From Flavobacteriales bacterium CG18_big_fil_WC_8_21_14_2_50_32_9 (GTDB lineage: Bacteria; Bacteroidota; Bacteroidia; Flavobacteriales_E; Vicingaceae): a DNA stretch of 14,106 bases. The translations under genes were made by a program, and so were the position numbers. Of this stretch, positions 7,552 to 14,106 are shown one piece after another. The stretch's first letter is position 1. Each line of letters opens with the position of its first letter. The notes beneath the pieces were generated by a model. That model made no database searches. It was not told the DNA's origin and worked only from the letters and a program-made list of their open reading frames with translations. The DNA lies in the NCBI GenBank assembly GCA_002770955.1, contig PCUH01000012.1:1-14106 (forward strand), in the 5' to 3' direction.

Positions 7552-8505
7552 ATGAAAAAAATATTTTACATATTAATATTACTGTTTAGCACAGCATCAC
7601 TAAATGCTCAGGGTGTGCGTGTTTATTCTCGTTTAGACACCAACAAACTATTAATTGGCGAACAAACCCGTTTGCATTTGTCTGTTGAGTATGCTGCTGA
7701 AAGTGGTATTACAGAGATTATTTTCCCTACTATTTACGATACCATCAATCAACACATCGAAATTCTTTCAAAAAACCCTATTGATACACTTATTCCAGAT
7801 AAAAATGAACCTTTTCTTTTACAACAAAAACAAGAATTATTAATTACTTCATTTGATTCAGGTTATTATGTAATACCTCCTTTTCAATTTATTATCAATG
7901 CCGATACGTTTGAAACAGAAGCAACATTACTCGAAGTTTATTCGCTTCCTGTAGATACTTCTGAAGCAATTTTTGATGTCAAACAGCCCCTTGAAGAACC
8001 ATTTTCGTTTAAAGATTGGCTCAAAGAAAATTGGAAATGGATAGCTATTGGGTTGGTTTTAATTGTGCTTATAATACTATTAATTCGCTACTTAAAAAAC
8101 AGAAAACCAACTGAAAAAGTAAAAGAAATTATCCCTGAAATTCCTTGCCATATCATTGCCCTAGAACGATTAGAGAAGCTCCGAGAACAGAAATTATGGC
8201 AATCGGGCAAGCTAAAAATGTATCATTCCGAAATTTCAGAAATTCTTAGAGACTACATTGAAAAACGCTATAACGTAAATGCACTAGAAGAAACTACTGA
8301 CGAAATAATGTATGGATTGCGTTTGCACGCCATCCCAAATGATGTAAAAGAAAAATTATTTCAAATATTGACACTTGCAGATTTAGTGAAATTTGCCAAA
8401 GAACAACCTTTGGCCAATGAAAATGATATGAGTTTGATTTATAGTATAGAATTTATTAATCAAACAAAATTAGTAACACCTAACTCTCCCCAAAAAAATG
8501 TTTAG
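7552..8505 (+). CDS. Short BatD-like single-pass membrane protein of the Bat operon
   Basis: This 317-residue protein has a signal peptide (1-19, SLNA-Q20) and an extracytoplasmic beta-rich domain (about 21-150). A single transmembrane helix follows at about 163-179, then a basic stop-transfer RYLKNRK and a helical cytoplasmic tail (about 200-300). Proteins of this kind sit between DUF58 and BatA in many Bacteroidota Bat loci and are annotated as hypothetical, BatD-like or DUF4381-like. The tail pattern, from KLKMYHSEISEILRDYIEKR (residues 220-239) to LTLADLVKFAKEQPLANEN (273-291), parallels the tail of BatD encoded downstream (BatD 513-583), so I infer a shared domain. Its stop overlaps the batA start by 8 nt, implying translational coupling. 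The last residues (KLVTPNSPQKNV) are encoded by DNA resembling the intergenic 'taacacctaac' word. Exact function unknown. Confidence 0.85.
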   Translation: MKKIFYILILLFSTASLNAQGVRVYSRLDTNKLLIGEQTRLHLSVEYAAESGITEIIFPTIYDTINQHIEILSKNPIDTLIPDKNEPFLLQQKQELLITSFDSGYYVIPPFQFIINADTFETEATLLEVYSLPVDTSEAIFDVKQPLEEPFSFKDWLKENWKWIAIGLVLIVLIILLIRYLKNRKPTEKVKEIIPEIPCHIIALERLEKLREQKLWQSGKLKMYHSEISEILRDYIEKRYNVNALEETTDEIMYGLRLHAIPNDVKEKLFQILTLADLVKFAKEQPLANENDMSLIYSIEFINQTKLVTPNSPQKNV

Positions 8506-9496
8506 TTTTTGGAATGAAATATCATTTGCCAATCCCGAATTCTTTTGGTTGTTACTACTCTTGCCCGTATTTCTTATTTGGTATATTATTAGGCAAAACA
8601 AACTTCAAGGAAATGTGAAAATATCTACAACTTCAGTTTTTGAAAAGTCTTTTTTTTCCTATTTCAGACATTCTATTTTATTATTACGATTGATAGCAAT
8701 TGGAGCAATAATTTGTGCAATTGCTCGTCCACAAACATCATTGAGCTGGCAAGATGTTACTACTGAAGGAATTGATATTATTATTAGTATAGATATTTCG
8801 GGAAGTATGTTGGCTGAAGATTTTAAGCCTAACCGGTTGGAAGCATCTAAAAATATAGCTATGGAATTTATCAGTAACAGACCTCATGACAGGATGGGCT
8901 TGGTAATTTTTGCGGGAGAAAGTTTTACGCAATGCCCACTCACATCAGACCATGATGTACTTTTAAATCTTTTCTCGAGTGTTCAAAATGGTTTAGTAGA
9001 AGACGGAACTGCTATAGGAATGGGGTTAGCAACTGCCGTAAGCCGATTAAAAGACAGTGAAGCCAAAAGCAAAGTAGTTATTTTATTAACAGATGGAATA
9101 AATAATGCAGGCTCCATTCCGCCATTAACAGCCGCTGAAATTGCAAGAGAATTTGATGTACGTGTTTACACGATAGGAATAGGGACAACTGGAACAGCCC
9201 CCACTCCTTATAAAGATCAATTTGGAAGAAAACAATACCAAGATGTTCCTGTTAGAATTGATGAAGAAACCATGTCTCAAATTTCAGAAATGGCAGATGG
9301 AAAGTATTTTAGGGCTAAAAATAACAAGGAATTAGAAGAAATATACAAAGAAATTGATAAAATGGAGAAATCGAAAATAAATGTTACTGATTATAGGAAA
9401 AAAGGCGAACGATTTTTGCCTTTTGCTCTCTTTGCTGTTTCTTTATTGCTAATAGAATTTTTATTAACCAGAACTATTTTTAAAAGCATTGTTTAG
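8498..9496 (+). CDS. batA: BatA, membrane-anchored VWA-domain protein
   Basis: The protein has 332 residues. Hydrophobic segments at about 14-31 and 58-76 precede a VWA domain, and a third segment lies at about 306-324. All MIDAS elements are present: DISGS (Asp99, Ser101, Ser103), Thr171 in DGTAIGMGLATA, and Asp199 in LLTDGINNAG. The positive charges between the first two helices and after the last helix favour a periplasmic VWA domain. BatA belongs to the Bacteroides aerotolerance (Bat) proteins. The original aerotolerance role was assigned in Bacteroides fragilis, and the molecular mechanism remains unresolved. The ATG at 8498 lies inside the end of the upstream gene, with the octamer ATGTTTAG holding both start and stop. 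The same layout recurs at the batA-batB junction. Confidence 0.95.
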   Translation: MFSFWNEISFANPEFFWLLLLLPVFLIWYIIRQNKLQGNVKISTTSVFEKSFFSYFRHSILLLRLIAIGAIICAIARPQTSLSWQDVTTEGIDIIISIDISGSMLAEDFKPNRLEASKNIAMEFISNRPHDRMGLVIFAGESFTQCPLTSDHDVLLNLFSSVQNGLVEDGTAIGMGLATAVSRLKDSEAKSKVVILLTDGINNAGSIPPLTAAEIAREFDVRVYTIGIGTTGTAPTPYKDQFGRKQYQDVPVRIDEETMSQISEMADGKYFRAKNNKELEEIYKEIDKMEKSKINVTDYRKKGERFLPFALFAVSLLLIEFLLTRTIFKSIV

Positions 9497-10520
9497 ATTT
9501 GAACATATCGAATATCTGTGGGCAATAGCTTTTGTTGCTCCTTTATTGCTATTGATAGCTCTTTTATTTCAACAATGGAAAAAAAGAAAGCTCAATCAAT
9601 TTGGATATTCAACAGTTGTTAAACGATTAATGCCCAATGTTTCAAAAACACTTCCTAAACTTAAATTTATATTATTTTTCTTTGCAGTTATTTCTCTATT
9701 GATTGGTGCTGCCAACCTTCAATTAGGAACAAAAATGGAAGAGGTGAAACGAGAAGGGGTAGATATAATGATAGCGTTAGATGTTTCAAATAGTATGCTA
9801 GCTGAGGACCTTTCTCCAAATCGATTAGAAAGAGCAAAAAGAGCCATTTATCAACTCATTGAAAAATTACATAATGACCGTTTGGGCATTATTATTTTTG
9901 CTGGTGATGCTTATGTTCAATTGCCAATAACCACAGATTATTCATCCGCTAAACTTTTTTTAGAAAGTATAGGAACAGATATCGTACCCGTTCAAGGTAC
10001 GGCAATAGGTTCTGCTATAAATTTAGCCATGAAATCCTTCGATTTTGAAAATGGAACAAGTAAGGCTATTATTGTTATTACTGACGGAGAAAACCACGAA
10101 GATGATGCTGTGAAAGCTGCTGAAAATGCTACTGAAAAAGATGTTTATGTTCATACAATTGGAATGGGTTCTGAAAATGGAGCACCTCTTCCAATCTATA
10201 AAAATGGTAAACAGATAGGCTTTAGAACAGACAATAATAACCAAACTGTTGTTTCAAAATTAGATGAAAAAATGTTGCAACAAATAGCTGCTGCAGGAAA
10301 TGGAACTTATGTGAGAGCAACGAATGCAAACGCTGGTTTACAAGTAATAATGAATGAGATTAATAAAATGGAAAAAAAAGAATTCGGAAGTAAGGTTTTT
10401 AAAGATTATGACGACCGTTTTCAAATTTTCCTGTTGATAAGTTTAGCTTTGCTTGTTTTAGAGTTTTTTCTTTCCAAAAGAAAAAGTAGTAAATTGGATA
10501 AAATAAAACTTTTTGAATAA
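9489..10520 (+). CDS. batB: BatB, membrane-anchored VWA-domain protein (TTG start)
   Basis: This 343-residue paralogue of BatA has membrane segments at about 10-27, 59-76 and 311-328. The basic loop QQWKKRKLNQF and the basic C-terminus SKRKSSKLDKIK suggest a periplasmic VWA domain. MIDAS residues are present: DVSNS (Asp98, Ser100, Ser102), Thr171 in GTAIGSAINLA, and Asp199 in VITDGENHEDDA. The start is TTG at 9489: an in-frame TAA lies at 9465-9467, no ATG or GTG lies between, and the next Met is residue 48, after the first membrane segment. The start overlaps the batA stop by 8 nt (TTGTTTAG). BatA and BatB are expected to work together in the membrane with MoxR. Confidence 0.95.
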   Translation: MFRFEHIEYLWAIAFVAPLLLLIALLFQQWKKRKLNQFGYSTVVKRLMPNVSKTLPKLKFILFFFAVISLLIGAANLQLGTKMEEVKREGVDIMIALDVSNSMLAEDLSPNRLERAKRAIYQLIEKLHNDRLGIIIFAGDAYVQLPITTDYSSAKLFLESIGTDIVPVQGTAIGSAINLAMKSFDFENGTSKAIIVITDGENHEDDAVKAAENATEKDVYVHTIGMGSENGAPLPIYKNGKQIGFRTDNNNQTVVSKLDEKMLQQIAAAGNGTYVRATNANAGLQVIMNEINKMEKKEFGSKVFKDYDDRFQIFLLISLALLVLEFFLSKRKSSKLDKIKLFE

Positions 10521-10616
10521 CAATTATGAAACGAGCCATTTTAAAAATTTTAACACATTAGGACAATGATTATTGGCGACTTCTATCTGACTATAAAATT
10601 AAATAAATATAAACAG

Positions 10617-11351
10617 ATGAGATACATTATATTACTAATACTCTTTAGTGTCACTCACTTTTCTTTTGCTCAAGAGGAGAGGAAGTACATCCGTGAAGGA
10701 AACAAACACTATGAAAAAGAAAAGTTTGATGAAGCTACCGAAAGCTATAAAAAAGCACTCGAAAAAAATGCTACTTCCGAAAAAGCAGATTTTAACTTAG
10801 GTGATGCACTATACAAACAGCAAAAATTTGCTGAATCGGCTCAACAATTTCAACAGTTGGCCGAAAAAACAGCTGATCCAAAACTAAAAGCCAATGCATA
10901 TCACAACTTAGGAAATTCATTATTGCAAGCCCAAAAATTTCAAGAAAGTATTGATGCATATAAAAAAGCTTTACGCCTAAACCCAACAGATGATGAAACG
11001 AGATATAATTTAGCCTATGCTCAGAAAAAAATGAAAGAACAACAAGAACAAGAGCAAAAAGATAAAGACAAGGACAAGGAAGACGAAAATAAAGACCAAG
11101 AAAAGGACAATCAAAACCAAGATAAAAAAGAAGACGAGAATAAGGAAAATCAAGAAAATCAAGAAAATAAGGAGAATAAAGACCAAAAAGAAAACGAACA
11201 GAAAGAACAACAACCAAAACCTAGTCAACTTTCAAAAGAAGATGCTCAACGAATGTTAGATGCCTTAAATAACAAAGAAAAAGAAGTGCAAGCAAAATTG
11301 AAAAAAGAGAAAGAAAATTCAGAGAAAATTAAAATAGAAAAGGATTGGTGA
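10617..11351 (+). CDS. batC: BatC, exported TPR protein with charged low-complexity region
   Basis: This is a 244-residue periplasmic protein. The reading frame extends to an ATG at 10566, but the ATG at 10617 starts a normal signal peptide (MRYIILLILFSVTHFSFA-Q), so I chose it. Three TPR motifs follow at about 20-53, 54-87 and 92-125, the last ending KKALRLNPTDDETRYNLAYA. Residues 139-203 are an extreme Lys/Glu/Asp/Asn/Gln tract (runs of KDKDK, ENQENQENKENKDQ). The C-terminal block LSKEDAQRMLDALNNKEKEV (204-223) and the ending KIEKDW are typical of BatC. TPR domains suggest protein-protein contacts with BatA/BatB. It follows batB after a 96-bp gap, wider than the overlaps upstream; that gap holds no recognisable gene. 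The purine-rich tract (about 11030-11220) produces long spurious antisense frames. Confidence 0.92.
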   Translation: MRYIILLILFSVTHFSFAQEERKYIREGNKHYEKEKFDEATESYKKALEKNATSEKADFNLGDALYKQQKFAESAQQFQQLAEKTADPKLKANAYHNLGNSLLQAQKFQESIDAYKKALRLNPTDDETRYNLAYAQKKMKEQQEQEQKDKDKDKEDENKDQEKDNQNQDKKEDENKENQENQENKENKDQKENEQKEQQPKPSQLSKEDAQRMLDALNNKEKEVQAKLKKEKENSEKIKIEKDW

Positions 11352-11381
11352 TGTAGGTGTTAGGTTTTAGTAGTTAGGTGT
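11350..11381 (+). repeat. Interspersed 'taggtgttag' word, copy 2
   Basis: Immediately after the batC stop, gatgtaggt (11350-11358) and ttagtagttaggtgt (11367-11381) repeat exactly the two words found in the gap after the DUF58 gene (7410-7418 and 7383-7397), but in swapped order. It leads directly into the 44-bp palindrome. Confidence 0.6.
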
Positions 11382-11382
11382 C

Positions 11383-11426
11383 ATTCTTCACTTCATCCCG
11401 AAAGCTTTCGGGATGAAGTGAAGAAT
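11383..11426. repeat. Perfect 44-bp palindrome between batC and batD
   Basis: Two perfectly complementary 22-nt arms meet without a spacer at 11404/11405; the core is tcccgaaagctttcggga. In mRNA this would be a very stable hairpin, and in DNA a potential cruciform. No T-run follows (the next bases are ctctaactcc), so a standard intrinsic terminator is unlikely, but it may reduce read-through or act as an RNase processing or stability site separating batC from batD. The following stretch to 11477 is a T/C-rich string of 'aacttcc/aacctcc' units with no gene. Similar 'cccgaaagctttcggg' hairpins are, from memory, dispersed in Bacteroidota genomes. Confidence 0.9.
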
Positions 11427-11477
11427 CTCTAACTCCAACTTCCCACTTCCAACCTCCAATCTGCAATTAAGTAATTT

Positions 11478-13274
11478 ATGAATAAAACTAAAAATATTGC
11501 TTTTAAAATAATCTTATTATTAGGAGTAATTTTTATTGAAAATATAGCTGTAGCTCAGGATATTCAATTTACTGCTGCGACAAGCCACAACACTGTTGCA
11601 ACTGGTGATCGGTTTCAAATTGAATTTAAGATAAACTCAAAAATTAGTGGGTTCACACCTCCCAATTTAACAAATTTCAGGGTTCTTTCAGGTCCAAATC
11701 AATCTACCAACATGAGTTGGGTAAATGGGCAAACTAGCACTAGCCTTTCTTATAGTTATGTGTTGATGGCAATAAAAGAAGGTTCTTTTACTATTGCTCC
11801 AGCAAAAGTGATAATTAATGGAAAAACTTATAATTCTAATTCTATTGAAATTACAGTTCAAAAAGGAGTTCAAGTTCAGCAACAACAGCAACAACAAGGA
11901 GGTAAGGAAGATGTTAATGTTTCAGATGAATTGTATATAAAATCAACAGTAAATAAAACTACCGTTTATCAAGGAGAGTATTTATTTGCCACTTATAAAC
12001 TATATACTAGAATAGGAATTGCAGGAAATGAATTAATTAAAAATGCAGCTTTAAATGGCTTTTGGAGTCAGGAAGTTGATTTAGGTCAAACACAATGGAC
12101 CGAAGAAATAATTGGCGGTTATCGTTGGAGTGTTGCTACCATTCGTAAAATTATTTTATTTCCTCAACGAGCAGGCGATTTAGAAATAGACCCTTTAGAA
12201 ATGCGTTTTGTAACTCAAAAAAGAGTGAGTGGCGGACAAAGTGTTTTTGATCAATTTTTTGGAAAAGTAGTTGAAGAGGAGCATTTCTTAAAAAGCAAAC
12301 CAATTAAAATTAAAGTGCTTCCGCACCCAGAACCAAAGCCTAAAAGTTTTGTAAATGCTGTTGGTAATTTAGATATGAAAGTAGATGTTTCTGCTTATGA
12401 GGTAAAAGCTAATGAAGCTATTAATGTTAAAGTAAAAATAAGTGGCAATGGAAATTTACCTCTTATTGATAAAATAGATATTGATTTCCCTAAAGATTTT
12501 GAAATCTATGACCCAAAAATTACGGATAACACCAAAACTACTACAAATGGAGTTAGTGGAACGAAAGAATACGATTATTTGATAATACCTCGTTTTGCTG
12601 GAGAATATAAAATTGCTCCAATAAGTTTCTCTTATTTTAATCCAACCTCAAAAAAATATGTTACAATAAATTCCGACCCTTTAACTTTTAAAATTGCAAA
12701 AGGAGATGGTTCCTCTGCTAATGTATCCTACTCATCTGCAAACAAAGAAGACATAAAACTGTTGGGTGAAGATATTCGATTCATTCATACAGATAATCTT
12801 GTATTCTCCAATCCTAATGATAATTTTTATGGTTCATGGAAATTTTATGGCTTATTATTACTTGCTCCCATCCTATTTCTACTTACTTTTATTTTTAGAA
12901 ATAAAATCAGAGCGGCCAACAGTGATTTGGCTTTAGTAAAAAGTAGAAAAGCAAATAAATTAGCAAGTAAACTTTTAATTTCCGCTGAGAAAAGCCTCAT
13001 ACAAAATGATAAAAAAGCATTTTATGAAAATGTTTCAAAAGCTCTTTTTGGATATATTGGTAATAAACTGAACATTCCAATATCCGAATTAAACCAAAAT
13101 AACATTAAAGAAAAACTAAGCACTATTCATGTTTCTGAAACAACCATTAACGAACTCATTGAAACACTAGACTTGTGCGACATGGCTCGCTTTGCACCAG
13201 TTCCTGTTTCAGAACAAAATGTGTATGAAAGTGCTAAAAATAGCATTCAAAACTTGGAAAAAGAGATTAAATAA
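11478..13274 (+). CDS. batD: BatD, single-pass membrane protein with extracytoplasmic beta domains
   Basis: The protein has 598 residues. The signal peptide covers 1-26 (NIAVA-Q27). A large extracytoplasmic part made of beta-sandwich domains covers about 28-450, with the BatD hallmark start IQFTAATSHNTVATGDRFQI and the segment SYSYVLMAIKEGSFTIAPAK at 91-110. A seven-Gln run (134-140, bases 11877-11897, CAA/CAG codons) links the first and second domains. Further blocks include ATIRKIILFPQRAGDLEIDP (220-239) and RFAGEYKIAPISFSYFNP (372-389). One transmembrane helix lies at about 456-473, followed by a basic boundary (RNKIR) and a helical cytoplasmic tail (about 480-598) resembling the tail of the 317-residue protein encoded at 7552-8505. 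BatD is a core Bat component, probably linking periplasmic VWA/TPR proteins to the cytoplasm; this role is inference. No batE follows within the window. Confidence 0.95.
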   Translation: MNKTKNIAFKIILLLGVIFIENIAVAQDIQFTAATSHNTVATGDRFQIEFKINSKISGFTPPNLTNFRVLSGPNQSTNMSWVNGQTSTSLSYSYVLMAIKEGSFTIAPAKVIINGKTYNSNSIEITVQKGVQVQQQQQQQGGKEDVNVSDELYIKSTVNKTTVYQGEYLFATYKLYTRIGIAGNELIKNAALNGFWSQEVDLGQTQWTEEIIGGYRWSVATIRKIILFPQRAGDLEIDPLEMRFVTQKRVSGGQSVFDQFFGKVVEEEHFLKSKPIKIKVLPHPEPKPKSFVNAVGNLDMKVDVSAYEVKANEAINVKVKISGNGNLPLIDKIDIDFPKDFEIYDPKITDNTKTTTNGVSGTKEYDYLIIPRFAGEYKIAPISFSYFNPTSKKYVTINSDPLTFKIAKGDGSSANVSYSSANKEDIKLLGEDIRFIHTDNLVFSNPNDNFYGSWKFYGLLLLAPILFLLTFIFRNKIRAANSDLALVKSRKANKLASKLLISAEKSLIQNDKKAFYENVSKALFGYIGNKLNIPISELNQNNIKEKLSTIHVSETTINELIETLDLCDMARFAPVPVSEQNVYESAKNSIQNLEKEIK

Positions 13275-13334
13275 TTTGTGGATGTGTGAATTATCAATTA
13301 TCAATTAACTTTATAAACTTTCAACTAAACCCCT
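13275..13334 (+). other. Short batD-SDR gap with simple repeat
   Basis: A 60-bp gap contains aattatc twice in tandem (13289-13302) plus a partial third copy, then ctttataaactttcaa (13309-13324). The latter 16-mer occurs exactly at 886-901, inside the start of the DUF2279 gene. No hairpin terminator is visible, so read-through from batD into the SDR gene is possible. Confidence 0.5.
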
Positions 13335-14106
13335 ATGGAAAAATATCAAGAAAAAATGTTTAAAAACAATGAGTTAGATGGAAAAACAATACTTGTAACT
13401 GGAGGAGGAACAGGATTAGGAAAAAGTATGGCTCAATATTATTTAGAGTTAGGAGCAAATGTAATTATCGCTTCCAGAAAAATAGAAGTGATTGATGAAG
13501 CTGTAGCTGAACTTAAAAAAAACACTGGAAAAACAAATATAGTTGGCTACGAATGTGATGTTAGAGATTATTTGAGTATTGAAAAAATAATTGAACAAGG
13601 AATTGCAACCTATGGCGAAATAAATGGATTGGTAAATAATGCCGCAGGAAATTTTGTTAGTCCAACAGAACGATTATCTCACAAAGCGTTTGATGTGATT
13701 ACGGATATTGTCTTGAAAGGCAGTTATAATTGTAGTTTGGCATTAGGAAAATATTGGATAGAAAAAAAAATAAAAGGAACAGTTCTAAACATTGTAACAA
13801 CCTATAGCTGGACAGGTTCTGGCTATGTAGTTCCTTCTGCTTGTGCAAAAGCAGGTGTGCTTGCTCTAACTCGTTCTTTAGCTTCCGAATGGGCAAAATA
13901 TGGAATTAGAACCAATGCCATCGCTCCTGGTCCATTTCCAACGCAAGGTGCTTTTAGTCGTTTGTTTCCAGAAAATCTAGCGAAACTAATTGACCCACTA
14001 AAAAGAATTCCATTGAAACGATTTGGCGAACACCAAGAATTAACCAATTTAGCAGCGTACCTAATGTCAGATTTTTCGGCTTACATCAATGGAGAAGTAG
14101 TTACCA
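13335..14106 (+). CDS. 2,4-dienoyl-CoA reductase-type SDR oxidoreductase, 3' end cut off by window edge
   Basis: The frame from ATG 13335 gives 257 residues with no stop before the edge. It is a short-chain dehydrogenase/reductase with the Rossmann motif TGGGTGLG (22-29) and NNAAGN (101-106). In place of the usual YxxxK it has SACAK, which is normal for mitochondrial-type 2,4-dienoyl-CoA reductases (DECR1). Asn106, Tyr157, Ser168 and Lys172 keep the spacing of human DECR1 Asn148, Tyr199, Ser210 and Lys214, and the stretches TGSGYVVPSA and APGPFPTQGAFSRL also match that group. It should use NADPH to reduce 2,4-dienoyl-CoA during degradation of unsaturated fatty acids in the cytoplasm. About 30-40 residues are probably missing after INGEVVT. 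An alternative start is the ATG at 13356 (MFKNNELDGKTILV). There is no evident functional link to the Bat genes. Confidence 0.9.
   Translation, partial: MEKYQEKMFKNNELDGKTILVTGGGTGLGKSMAQYYLELGANVIIASRKIEVIDEAVAELKKNTGKTNIVGYECDVRDYLSIEKIIEQGIATYGEINGLVNNAAGNFVSPTERLSHKAFDVITDIVLKGSYNCSLALGKYWIEKKIKGTVLNIVTTYSWTGSGYVVPSACAKAGVLALTRSLASEWAKYGIRTNAIAPGPFPTQGAFSRLFPENLAKLIDPLKRIPLKRFGEHQELTNLAAYLMSDFSAYINGEVVT

Noticed and set aside
10526..10561. An 11-codon frame (MKRAILKILTH) between batB and batC
   Set aside because: Too short, with no supporting signal or recognisable pattern.
10566..10616. Upstream ATG start for batC (17 extra residues)
   Set aside because: The extension would bury the signal peptide behind MIIGDFYLTIKLNKYKQ; the start at 10617 gives a normal signal peptide.
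10792..11228. Long minus-strand frames, including a strikingly hydrophobic 72-residue one (11010-11228)
   Set aside because: They are antisense to the purine-rich Lys/Glu/Asn/Gln tract of batC; reading GAA/AAA-type codons backwards gives Phe/Leu runs automatically. The hydrophobicity is a composition artefact.
5422..13274. The Bat region considered as a new defence or secretion system
   Set aside because: MoxR, DUF58, BatA, BatB, BatC and BatD in this order form a known, widespread Bacteroidota operon; no nuclease, toxin or other effector is inserted in it.
13800..13860. Loss of the SDR catalytic YxxxK motif considered as a dead enzyme
   Set aside because: The DECR group uses a Tyr 15 residues before the Lys plus a Ser; Tyr157, Ser168 and Lys172 are all present at the right spacing.
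13699..14047. Minus-strand frames inside the SDR gene
   Set aside because: The plus-strand frame carries a full, motif-rich SDR sequence; the antisense frames show no domain pattern.

Overview
The window looks like a chromosomal segment of a Bacteroidota bacterium, probably Flavobacteriales or a close relative. The DNA is AT-rich. Translation starts lack a clear Shine-Dalgarno and sit behind A-rich leaders, and signal peptides end in '...A-Q'. The gene content is typical of the phylum: a Bat aerotolerance operon, an OmpA/TPR/beta-propeller protein of PorE type, and a DUF2279 protein. Nothing clearly points to phage, plasmid or insertion-sequence origin.

Left part (1-5244, minus strand), in transcription order: recG (DNA branch-migration helicase, TTG start), a 651-residue TPR / PD40 beta-propeller / carboxypeptidase-regulatory / OmpA envelope protein resembling the type IX secretion component PorE, and a DUF2279 (YfiM-like) exported protein that runs off the left edge. 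The recG-PorE gap holds a roughly 10-bp tandem repeat with AGTACT palindromes. The gap before the DUF2279 gene holds a nested REP-like inverted repeat.

Middle (5245-5421): a 177-bp divergent intergenic region between recG and the Bat operon, presumably carrying both promoters.

Right part (5422-13274, plus strand): moxR (AAA+ ATPase), a DUF58 protein (soluble von Willebrand A domain), a short single-pass protein whose cytoplasmic tail resembles that of BatD, batA and batB (membrane-anchored VWA proteins), batC (exported TPR protein with a charged low-complexity region) and batD. Predicted topology suggests a trans-envelope arrangement. MoxR and DUF58 lie in the cytoplasm, the BatA/BatB VWA domains and BatC in the periplasm, and the two BatD-type proteins span the membrane with helical tails in the cytoplasm. 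No batE lies within the window. About 60 bp after batD begins a 2,4-dienoyl-CoA reductase-type SDR gene that runs off the right edge.

I did not find a convincing new system. The points most worth a second look are the shared tail domain of the two BatD-type proteins, identical 8-nt overlaps at two successive Bat gene junctions, and a set of repeats in nearly every gap: a perfect 44-bp palindrome between batC and batD, a nested REP-like hairpin, and short 'taggtgttag' words.
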